From the NCBI RefSeq assembly GCF_003144115.1, contig NW_020312000.1, positions 1-64,000 on the forward strand: a DNA stretch of 64,000 bases. Reading direction: 5' to 3'. The position numbers and the translations under genes were made by a program. Each line of letters begins with the position of its first letter. Within the stretch, counting starts at the first letter, position 1. Below the pieces are notes generated by a model, which searched no databases, was not told the origin of the DNA, and worked only from the letters and a program-made list of their open reading frames with translations. Below, piece after piece: positions 1-8,835 of this stretch. The stretch is from Tilletiopsis washingtonensis. Taxonomy: Eukaryota; Basidiomycota; Exobasidiomycetes; Entylomatales.

Positions 1-95
1 AACCCTAACCCTAACCCTAACCCTAACCCTAACCCTAACCCTAACCCTAACCCTAACCCTAACCCTAACCCTAACCCTAACCCTAACCCTAACCC
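1..95. repeat. Telomere repeat array (CCCTAA)n
   Basis: Fifteen perfect AACCCT hexamers followed by a partial AACCC, ending where unique sequence begins. Read outward this is the canonical TTAGGG telomere, C-rich strand 5' to 3', as expected at a left chromosome end. The array is perfect, so it looks like a true terminus and not a degenerate internal telomeric stretch. The array is probably cut short by assembly, because it starts exactly at base 1. Confidence 0.97.
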
Positions 96-831
96 ACATT
101 GACCACAGTACGCAATCTGACAAGCGTCCCACAGTTGCCGTTGTGCCGGTGCAGCCAGTGGTTCACAAGAATGTGCTCTGCCTCAACTGCCAGTTCAGCA
201 AGAAGGCGGTCAAGACACTTGATGCCGTGCAGCAGCGCAGAAGTGGTTGGCAGGGGCAGGAGGTGATGGCAGGAGCGCTGGCGTGCAATGGGCCGCAGTT
301 GGAGTTGCCGCCGCTGCTGCTGCTGCCTGCCTGCTGCCCGTCCACGGCACTTGACGCAATGCGTTGGCGCGCGCCTGGCACATGAGGAGATCTGTCTGAG
401 CGGACCAATCTTGACCTGCGCACGCCAGCACCAAAAATAAGGCCAGCGCAAGCTGCCACACCCGAGTGGCCCAAGCTGTACAGCTGGGCAAGCCGCAGCA
501 GACAAGCCTATCTGCACTAGAATATGTCTAAGGCTAGCAGTCTGCATGTCAAGACTGCAATTGCCACTGCCCTTCTGCAGGTAATTGTCAACAAGTGCAC
601 GCTACTTTGCTCCTTTGGCGGCAACATGCACTTGCTTGGTGGCCTGCTGTTCTAGTGACAAGTGCCATGTGTTGGTGCAGCAGCTGCTGAGTGCGCAGGC
701 AATAATGCCGGAACGCTTTGACAGGCGTGGGAACGGGCTGCCGCGGGCGAGAGCAACACCGCGCCAAGCGTGCCCCGTGCGCACTCCACCGCCTCCTGCG
801 CGCCGCAGCGCTGCTCCGCACCACCACCACC
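96..831. other. Subtelomeric unique sequence without a gene
   Basis: About 735 bases between the telomere repeats and the first start codon. Short open frames exist on both strands but none resembles a protein or has a splice-consistent continuation. There are no tandem repeats, no helicase-like reading frame and no transposon remnant. The last 100 bases before GNA1 include several CACC-rich stretches that may be leader or promoter. Confidence 0.5.
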
Positions 832-2050
832 ATGTCAGGCACGCTCTCCCTCGCCTTCGACGCCGCGCTCATCCCCGACAGCGTGCACAGCTCCGTGCCG
901 GCGGGCCTCGAGGTGCGTGCGCAGCGCAGATGCGACGGCGGCGTGACTACGGCGCAGCTGCGGCTGGACGGTGCGGCACGGAAGGGGCACCGGCGGCGAG
1001 GCGATGCGTCGCCGCGGCCGCATTGCTGCGCGGCGCCATAGCATGTCCGACCGCTTCAGCCATGGAGCGGCTGCAGGTCCTCTCTGCTGTTGCTGTGCAG
1101 AACACAGATGGGTCGCGGCATGGGCACAGCAGCGCCGCTGCATAGCCGCCGTGAGCGCCGCAGACGCACCGCCGCACACCCCCCTACATGACGACGGTGC
1201 TGACCACGGCGCACAGCTTCGCCCGCTGGCGTCCGGCGACTACGCACGCGGGCATCTCGACGTGCTGCGCGCCCTCACCAGCGTGCCCGACGTCGGCGAG
1301 GCGGCGTGGGAGGGCCGCTTCGCCGAGATGCGCGACGCGCAGCCGCGCGCCTACTACCCGCTCGTGCTCGTCGAGCAGGGCCGCATCGTCGCCACGGGCA
1401 CGCTCTTCCTCGAGCGCAAGTTCATCCGCGCGCTCGGCGCGGCCGGCCACATCGAGGACATTGCCGTCGACAAGAGCCAGCAGGGCAAGGGCCTGGGACG
1501 CGTCATCATTGCCGCGCTGACGGCCGTGAGCGAGGCGGTGGGCGCGTACAAGACAATCCTTGACTGCAGCGAGGAGAACCAGCGTGAGTGGCAGGCGTTT
1601 GCGGAGGGTGGAGAGATGCGAGGTGAAGGGGCAAAGGTTTGTGGGCAGCGCGGAGGGACGTGCGCAGCATGCAGGGTAGTGGGGAGCGTGGAGAAGAGTG
1701 GTGGGCCGCGTGCGGCATGGAGGAGCAGAACGGAGTGAGACAGCGGTGCGGTGGTGCTTTCGATAGATGAATGTCACCTAGAGCAGCAGCAAGATCTGTC
1801 TCCGCGAATGGCTGTGCACAAGCGCTGCGCAACTGCTGCTGACACGGCCGTGCTGCCAGCGTTCTACGTCAAATGCGGGTACGTCTCTCCTTGCTTCTCA
1901 CCGCTCCACACGCTGACTTGGCCTCAGATACAAGCTGGCCGGCGTGGAGATGGTGCGCACTGCCGCTGTTCCGTGTCTGCTGCGCGCTCACGCTATGCAC
2001 CGCAGGCCAAGTACGCAGGAGAGGCCAAGCCGGCGCACGCGGCGCAATGA
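832..2050 (+). CDS. GNA1: Glucosamine-6-phosphate N-acetyltransferase
   Basis: Transfers an acetyl group from acetyl-CoA to glucosamine-6-phosphate on the route to UDP-GlcNAc, chitin and glycans; cytosolic and normally essential in fungi. Exons are 832-912, 1217-1583, 1860-1878, 1928-1952 and 2006-2050, giving 178 residues, the usual GNA1 size. The GNAT core is clear: LRPLASGDY at the start of the domain, HIEDIAVDKSQQGKGLG (acetyl-CoA binding loop), then CSEENQ joined across an intron to PFYVKCGYKLAGV. Two exons are only 19 and 25 nt. Introns 1 (304 nt) and 2 (276 nt) are long for this window; the exon 1 to exon 2 junction is the least certain. This is the gene closest to the telomere. Confidence 0.9.
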
Positions 2051-2422
2051 GGGCGTTGCGTGCAGATGCTCGGCAAATGCAGATCGCTACATGCTGCCTC
2101 GCGCGGAAGCGGTTGCGATTGCGCGCGGCTCGAAGTGAAGGCGAGAGCGACCACCGGTGCGGCTGATCAGCGCCCAGCGGCGCCACGCCGTCATCAGCCC
2201 TGCCCCATTGCAAGCACAGGAGCGTGTCACGCAGGAGCAGCGGAAGGAGTCGATTGCAGCGACGGGTCTATATGTGTGTAAGCAGAAGCAGGTCGTGCGT
2301 GGATGAGAGCCGCAGCGAAGGACACGAGTATGAAACGCAAGCAAAAAAGGCAGGAGACGCGGGCGGTAGGAACTGCGGGCGATGCGGACGACGTGCTTGT
2401 CCACAAATGCGACTCGCACGCC
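2051..2422. other. Convergent intergenic spacer
   Basis: A 372-base gap between the 3' ends of GNA1 and the minus-strand membrane protein gene. I see no gene, repeat or RNA structure; it should hold both 3' untranslated regions. Confidence 0.4.
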
Positions 2423-4477
2423 TCACGCCCAGGCGCCCGGGAAGCTGTCCCGCCGTTCGCGCCGCTCGCCCTCGGCGGCCTCCCAGCGCTCCTCCTCCTC
2501 GCGAATGTCGCCACCCCAGCTGCCCGCGCCGCCGTAGCTGCCCTGCTGCGCCCAGCTGCCGTTGCGCCGCTGCGACGGCGTGCGGCCGAGCGGCGCGCTG
2601 CCCGTCGAGGCGCCGGCCTCGTGGCTGCCCGCCGAGCGGATCGACGAGAGCTTACGCACGAGGCGCCCGAGCGTGCGCACGTACACCGGCGCCGCCTGCT
2701 TCGCCACGCGGCGCGGCGCCCAGAACGCGGCGTCCTCCGAGTCGTCGCCCTCGAGCGCGCTGCTCGAGGCGCGCGCGTGCTGCTTCTGCGGCGGCGGCGG
2801 CGCGAGCGCGCTGCGCTGCGGCGGCAGGTGCATCAGGGTCGGCATGTGCGGCAGCTCGTCGCCGGAGCGGCGGCGCTCGTCCGAGTCGCAGCTGCTGCGC
2901 TTTGGCGAGGCAGGCATGTGGCGGGCGGCGCTGGCGCGGCGCTCCTGCGAGGCGGTGCGCTGGTGCGTGGGCGCAGCGGAGTCGGATGCGTCGCGCTGGT
3001 ACCACGCTGCCGGGCGCTCGGGCAGCGTCTTTTGCTCGGCGACAGGCGGCAGTGGGCGCTCTGGCAGCATCTTGTCCGTCTCATCGTGCTGTTCGGTGCC
3101 GGGCGCTGGCGCCCAGAGGGCATCCCACGCTCTGCCGATAAGGCCGGCAGCCCATCCGCTCTGCTCGCGGGCGTGCCCTGCCTCGCGCGTTGCGGGCGCA
3201 CTGGCATGGGCGTGCGGCTCGGCGTACGACGGCTCCTGCCACGCAAAGCGCTGCAGACGCGGCGACGGCTTGTGCGACGCATAGCTGTCGCGCCAGGTCT
3301 TCTCCTCGCGAGCATCCTCGTCCTCCTCCTCCTCGAGGTAGCGTGCGTTGCGTAGCGTCTCCTGCTCGTACGACCAGCGCATGTCGGGATACGCGCCGGG
3401 CGTGCCCTTTTCGCGCGCCAGGGCCTCCTCCTGCAGCAGGCGGTGCATCTCGGCGCTCTCTTCGGCGTTGGGGTCGACGACGCTGCGCACGTCGAGCGCC
3501 GCATTGTAGCGCCGCAGGCAGACGAGCGCGGCGGCCCAGAGCGCTGCCTGCGCCAGCAGCCGCGCGCCGCCGGCGAGCAGAAAGGCACGCAGCGTGGCCG
3601 AGCCGCCGGCCGCGCACGACGGGCGCGAGGCGGCGTCAGGCGAGAAGGGCGCGGCCGACCACAGCAAGTCCATGTCCCAGTCGCCGAGGCAGCGCTGCGC
3701 CACGTCGCGCAGCGCCGACGTGCCCTGGCGGTGGAAGACGACCAGCATCGCCAGGTTGGCAATCGAGAGCGCGAGCGTGAGGATGAGTCCGACGATGACG
3801 GCGATCCACACGAGCACCGTGCTGCAGGCCCGCTTGCGCGACTGCCGCGGAACGTCAGCATTCGGTGGCACACGGTTCGACGCAGCACTCACAAAGCGCA
3901 GGTACACGAGCAGCGCGGCAACGGCCAGCAGCGCCAGCGCATCGATGCAGACGCAGAGCAGCGCCAGCGTGCGCAGCAGCGGATCCGGAGCTGCCGCGGC
4001 CGCGGGCGCGTCCGAGAGCGGCACGCCGCCGGGCGAGAGCGAGAGAAAGGCGAGCACGTGCTGCACGAGCAAGTACGCCTGGAATGCCTGTGTGCAAGTG
4101 TCAGTCATGCACGCGGCAGCAGCACCACTGGCACGCACCGCACAGCACAGCGCCACGACGCCGGCGACGGTGCGGCGGCGCAGCTTGAGACGCTTGGCGC
4201 CGCGCTCGCGCAGCCGCTCCACCTCACGCTCGACGAGGGCGGCGTTGGGCCCGTGGAGCGCGGCGGGCGTCTGCATGCGCGGCAGCGCCGGGCGCACAGC
4301 GGCGTCGTGCGGCGGCGGCGAGAGCGCGGCGTGCTGCAGCAGCGCATGGAAGGCCGGCAGCGTGCCGGACGCGGCTGCGGGCGCGCCGGCCGTGGGTGAG
4401 GCAGGCGACGTGGGCGACGTGAGCACCTCGCTCGGCGAGAGGGCGCCGGTCAGCGACGGCAGCGGCGCAGGCGCCAT
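2423..4477 (-). CDS. Four-helix membrane protein, family not recognised
   Basis: The frame is open for 684 codons from ATG 4477, but two segments look like introns: 4088-4138 and 3842-3892. Each is exactly 51 nt, phase 0, with a GTGCGT or GTGAGT donor, a CTGAC branch motif and a CAG end, and each interrupts a hydrophobic stretch. Removing them gives about 650 residues. Four transmembrane helices follow a disordered, Ser/Pro/Ala-rich N-terminus of about 110 residues: one each side of a short loop (VVALCCA..., LLRTLALLCVC...), one at STVLVWIAVIVG, one at LLAQAALWAAALV. The C-terminal half is a long polar tail with acidic and Arg-rich patches and a short LEEEEDEDA run. I do not recognise the family; a fungal cell-surface or endomembrane protein is possible. 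Function unknown. Confidence 0.65.
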   Translation of the reverse strand: MAPAPLPSLTGALSPSEVLTSPTSPASPTAGAPAAASGTLPAFHALLQHAALSPPPHDAAVRPALPRMQTPAALHGPNAALVEREVERLRERGAKRLKLRRRTVAGVVALCCAVRASGAAAACMTDTCTQAFQAYLLVQHVLAFLSLSPGGVPLSDAPAAAAAPDPLLRTLALLCVCIDALALLAVAALLVYLRFVSAASNRVPPNADVPRQSRKRACSTVLVWIAVIVGLILTLALSIANLAMLVVFHRQGTSALRDVAQRCLGDWDMDLLWSAAPFSPDAASRPSCAAGGSATLRAFLLAGGARLLAQAALWAAALVCLRRYNAALDVRSVVDPNAEESAEMHRLLQEEALAREKGTPGAYPDMRWSYEQETLRNARYLEEEEDEDAREEKTWRDSYASHKPSPRLQRFAWQEPSYAEPHAHASAPATREAGHAREQSGWAAGLIGRAWDALWAPAPGTEQHDETDKMLPERPLPPVAEQKTLPERPAAWYQRDASDSAAPTHQRTASQERRASAARHMPASPKRSSCDSDERRRSGDELPHMPTLMHLPPQRSALAPPPPQKQHARASSSALEGDDSEDAAFWAPRRVAKQAAPVYVRTLGRLVRKLSSIRSAGSHEAGASTGSAPLGRTPSQRRNGSWAQQGSYGGAGSWGGDIREEEERWEAAEGERRERRDSFPGAWA

Positions 4478-5443
4478 GGCGGCGGCGCGTGAAGGAGACA
4501 GGCGCAGAGAGGCAGGAGGCTGGAGACGGGAGAGAGAAGCAGGAGACGGGCGTGGCGCGGCAGGTCGTGAGGTCGTGAGGTCGTGAGCGGGTCGTGAGGA
4601 GTCGTCAGGTGGTGGTGGTGAGAAGAGAAGGCAGACTGCAGTGCGCGCGCGCCAACATCGCCCGCCGCCTGCTCAGGGGCGCGGCGCGGTGGAGGCAGCG
4701 GCGCGCGCGGCCGATGCGCGTGTTTGCCCCTCTCATCTCGCCGCATCTCGCAGCAGGCGGCACGGGCGCCGGCGCACACATTCGCCTCGCACTCAGCCCA
4801 AGCTCGGGCCACGCTTGCGGCTGCAGAATGAGCAGTGAATTGCACGCCAGGCGTGCGCGAGCCGCTGTCCGCCGGCCATGGTCGCCCCTGAGCGCCGCGC
4901 AGAGGCCGCGCTGACGCTCGCACCGCGCCAAGCCGCCGGGCCCCTGTGCTGCCGCAGCAGGCACATCTTGGCCAAAGGCGCTCGCTGGTGCAGGCCGCAC
5001 ATGAACAGGCGAGTCTCGTGGCTGGACTCAGCCCGAAGAACACAAGGCGGCCCGGTGCGCGCAGAGGCGGCGAGGGCCAGCGCGGCGCCGTGCGCAACCA
5101 ACACATGCACGCGACGCCTTGGGCATCGCGCGCAGGCAGGCAGCTGCAAGCGAAGGCGGCGCGGCGCGCGGTGCACGCGGCAGCGAACTTGGAAGCGCTG
5201 CTCCACACAGCCATCGTCTCTTCTTCACCGTCACCCTCGTCTTGCGCGCATCAGCACACCACTCGTCGGCGCCACGCCGCACTGCAGCCACCGCCGTCGT
5301 CTGCCGCTGCTGCGCCGCTGCCGCACGCCCACCTGCCACTGCTGCGCCGCCCTGCGCCGGCCGTGCCTCGCCGCGCAGCGACCCGGCGTGTTCTGCCGCC
5401 CCTCGCACCTGTGCTGGACAGGCGCCGCACCGCCGCCGCAGGC
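4478..5443. promoter_or_regulatory. Divergent promoter region
   Basis: A 966-base region between the start codons of the minus-strand four-helix protein and the plus-strand unknown gene. Just upstream of 4477 there are short repeats of GTCGTGAG. Open frames here on both strands look like G+C-driven shadows. No defined regulatory element is recognised. Confidence 0.4.
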
Positions 5444-7159
5444 ATGGCCGCGCCGCCGCACCGCGCCGTGCCGCTGGCAGCGCCGGCCGGCAGCGACGCC
5501 GAGGCGCGCCCGGCGTATCTCGTGGCGCCGGCGTCGGCCGCCGTGTCGGACCTGCGCCTCGAGGTGTGTGCGCTGCCGCCTGGCACGTCGCGGCAGCCGT
5601 CGGCGGCCGAGCTGCGGCGCGCGCGCCTCAGCCCGGCGTGGTTCAAGGAGCGCGTGCTGGGCGCCGCCGGCGAGATCGTCGACCGTCTCGTCGATGCGCG
5701 CTCGGCGCAGTGCCGCTGGACGGTGCACCGCCCGGTGCGCGGGTGAGTCGTCGTGTGCGCTGCTGGAAGCGGGCCGGATGGCAGGCACGGCATACACTGC
5801 TGGCTGGGATGAGGTGGCGGGCACGGCATGCGTTGCAGCACGGGCCGAGCTGGCGGGCTCGGCGTGCAGCCTGCGCCGACTGACGGGAATGGCACCTTGC
5901 GGTCCGGGCCGAGATGGCAGGCGCGGCATGCGTTGCGGTCCGGGCCGAGATGGCAGGCACGGCATGCGTGCGGCTCCGCTGGTCGCTTCTCTGATGACTC
6001 TCTGCGCTCTGGGCTGACCCCGTGCCGACTTAGCTGGTACCTGCACCTGCGCTCGCCGTCCTTGCCGGCCGGCTCGGCCATCCCGCTGCGCCCTTCGCGA
6101 CACGCGGCGTCGGACCTCAGCGCCACGCCGCTCACCTTCTCGCTCGGCACGCGCATCGACCGCGGCGCCCTGCAGGCGTGCGTGCCGTTCCTCGACGCCG
6201 AGAGCGAGCAGGCCGGTCGCGCCACGTGGGACGTCGTCGACCTCGGCAAGCCCTCGTCGCCTCACGCAGAGAGCAGCACTCGCAACAATTCGACGCCGAC
6301 AAAGCCAGCGCTTGCGTCTGCGCGCCGAACGCCTTCGTCTGTGCCCGGCGACCGCCAGCACATCCGCCGGCGCTCGGCCGCTGGCAGCGGGACGCACGAT
6401 CCCGCCGCCTCGAATGGGCCGCGACACTCGGGCCTGGCGTCGGCCATCGCCACGCCGCGGCTGGGCACGGCCTTTGAGGAAGAGGCAGACGCACCGCACG
6501 CCGACCGGCCGTACGAGCCGTCGACGCCGCGCAGTGTGCCGCGGCCGCAGTCGGCCGGCGAGGCGGCGGGCGCACGGGAGCGCTCGCCGCGCAGCTGCGC
6601 CTTCGTCATCACCGACGGCGCCGGCGCGCATGCGTCCGGCTGGACGGCCGCCGACGGCGCAGCGCCCGGGCGGCAGGGCGCGGGCGATGCGCGGCTCAGC
6701 TGGGCGCGCTGGGCATGGGGCCTGCTGCCGGCGCCCGTGCGGCCGGCGCTCTCGCTCGACACGAGCAAGACGTTCTCGCTGCGCTGGGTCGACCCGCCGA
6801 GCCGCACAGCGAGCAGCGGCCCGCACGACGCCAGCACTGGCGCGCCGACGGCCTCTGACAGCATCGAGATCCTGCGCTTCGAGGACACGAGCGGCTGGTG
6901 GCTCGGCGCCAAGACGCACGGCGTCCTCACGCTGCAGGAGCAGGCGATGCGCGCGCTGGGCCTCGAGCGCGCCTTCTGGGTCGCCGTGAGTGCTGCGTGG
7001 AATGGTGCGACCGCGGCCTGGCTAACCCTGCGCGGCAGGTGGCGCTTGGCTACCTCGAGTTCCTCGAAGAGCGCGATGTGAGCCGCACCGCCTGTGCTGC
7101 AGCATCACGCTCGTCGCTGATCTCCGTGCCAGGGCTACAACGCAGCGGCCGACGGCTGA
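5444..7159 (+). CDS. Unknown protein with a repeat-filled first intron
   Basis: Exons 5444-5742, 6034-6985, 7039-7077 and 7133-7159 join in phase to give about 438 residues. The ends look conserved: WFKERVLGAAGEIVDRLVD leads across the first junction into GWYLHLRSPSLPAGSAIPL, and the C-terminus carries FEDTSGWWLGAKTHGVLTL and GYLEFLEERD. The middle (roughly residues 170-330) is disordered and rich in Ser, Pro, Arg and Ala. There is no signal peptide or membrane helix. The first intron is 291 nt and contains a 36-bp tandem repeat. The last two exons are 39 and 27 nt and rest on good splice signals only. I do not recognise the family. Confidence 0.6.
5771..5975 (+). repeat. Intronic 36-bp minisatellite
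   Basis: About six tandem copies of a roughly 36-bp unit containing GGGCCGAGATGGCAGGC and GGCATGCGTTGCGG. The last two copies (5906-5941 and 5942-5975) are nearly identical; earlier copies are diverged or partial (5771-5805, 5806-5841, 5842-5880, 5881-5905). The array lies inside the first intron of the unknown gene at 5444-7159. Confidence 0.8.
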
Positions 7160-7381
7160 TCTCCTGTCACGCGCTCTAGACGGGCAGGCCCAGTGCTGGT
7201 CTCCACTGCGCTGCATCTGCCCCTGCCCTTGCATCGATACCCCTCACCTGCACACACACGGCCGATGGATAATGAGCAGTGGTTGGTGTCATTGCTGGCC
7301 TCGCGCAGGACGAGCCGGCGGCGCAGCAGTGCGTCGCCGGCCCGGGCGCGCCGCGCCGGCACGACGGCAGCGCAGGCGCAC

Positions 7382-8050
7382 TTAGGCGGCCGGCTCGGCG
7401 GGCTTGGGCCGCGAGATGACGGCAATGCTGCCTGTGAGGGGGCTGAGGGTGAGCCTCTGCGCAGCGCGGCCGCCGCGCGTGCCTCACGGTGCTGCACGAG
7501 AATGTTGGTCTGCGCCGGCGCCGCGCCGTCCTCGCTCGGCTGGCGCGCGAGGCGGAAGTCGGCGTCGACGAGCACCTGCGTGCTGCGTGTGCGGCACGGC
7601 GGTGAGCAGAGGCCGCAGCGATGCAGCCCGGCGCGCCTCACCCCTTGCCGATGGTGGACAGGCGCTGCACGGCCGACTCGCCGAACGCAAAGATGTTGTG
7701 GTACGACGTGGTGGGCTCGGGCCGCTCTGCAAGAACACGTGCATCAGCCACACTGCTCACCGCACCGCTGCACAGTGCACGCACCGCCGCCCTCCTCGCC
7801 CGGCGGGCCGAGCGGGTCCGTCGTGGCGACGACGTAGCGCACGTAGTCCTTGCCCGCGCGCGTCTGGCGCGTCTCGGGGTCGGCGACGAGGCGGCCGAGG
7901 AGCTGCATGCGTGCCACGTCGGCGCGCGGCGCAGACGTTGAGAGGGCCTGTCAAGCACGCGTGAGCCGGGCTGTGGCATGCGAGGCGCGCACCACTCACG
8001 CGCACGGCAGCGCGGCGCGCCGGCACAGCGGAGCGGAGAGCAGAGAACAT
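7382..8050 (-). CDS. RIM1: Mitochondrial single-stranded DNA-binding protein
   Basis: Binds single-stranded mitochondrial DNA during replication. Five exons (8000-8050, 7785-7947, 7642-7726, 7488-7582, 7382-7431) join with matching phases to a 147-residue protein, typical for Rim1. Exon 1 encodes a 17-residue arginine-rich leader, MFSALRSAVPARRAAVR, with no acidic residue: a mitochondrial presequence. The OB-fold follows: MQLLGRLVADPETRQT, then SYHNIFAFGESAV and KGTQVLVDADFRLA, ending ISRPKPAEPAA. Introns are 52-66 nt. The acceptor before ACGCAGGTG was chosen over the one 7 nt downstream because only it keeps phase. Confidence 0.9.
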
Positions 8051-8835
8051 CGGGCTGACAGGGCGCGGCGCTGCGGGTCAGCGAGCGGTGCAAGCAGGTG
8101 CGGCAGCAGTTGCGCACGCTAAGTGAGAGTGGAGCGAGTGTGGGGCTGGGTGAGCGTGGGCGGCGGCAGGAGTGGAAGCGCGTGGTGGTGAGAGGCAGGC
8201 GTGCGCAGCAGCAGAGAGCTCAGGCGGCGCACGAGCCGCCGCGCCGCGCCCTTGTCGCCGCGCGCGGCACTCGGGCAGTCGGGCGCGGCGCAGTCGCACG
8301 CTGGCACTCTACACGTGCGGCACACGCGACGCGTGCGCGGCGCATGCATGCGGCCAACATCTACGCTCCCACGCCTGCCGGCCGGGGGCAGGCGCCGAGG
8401 CGGTGGAGGAGCAGCGAGGCGAGGCTGCTGTCCTGCCCGGCGGCGGCTGTCATGGTCAGCGATGCAGGGCGGCGCTTGCGTGGCCGTGCTTCTTCCGGGC
8501 GCACCTGCCTAATCGGACTGCTGCTGCTGACGGCGCCCGGCACGCTCGTCGCCGCGCTGCACCCGCTTCGCTCCTCGCCACACCATCCCTGCTCCATCTC
8601 GCCGCTGCGCCGGCCACACCCCTCGTCTGCCTTTCACTTCTGCCTCGCCGCCTGCGCCCCACGCTGGCCGTGCCCGCCGGCATTCTCGCGTCCTTTGTTC
8701 TCCATCCAACCGCCCGACTCTCTGCGCCGCGCATCCTTCGCTGCTCCACCGCGCACCTCTCTCTGCGACACCTGCGCCTCTTCTTCTCTCTGCGACCTCC
8801 ATCCGCCACCGCACCCTTCCATCTCCACCCGCGCC
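8051..8835. promoter_or_regulatory. Divergent RIM1-CDT1 promoter region
   Basis: A 785-base region between two start codons. The last 200 bases before CDT1 are C/T-rich with repeated CTCTCTGCGACACC-like blocks, as often seen near fungal transcription starts. The CDT1 frame stays open far upstream of its ATG, but the upstream part is compositionally unlike the protein and is treated as leader. Confidence 0.45.

Noticed and set aside
7021-7030. Internal telomere-like GCTAACCCTG
   Set aside because: It is a single chance hexamer match inside an intron of the unknown gene, not an array.
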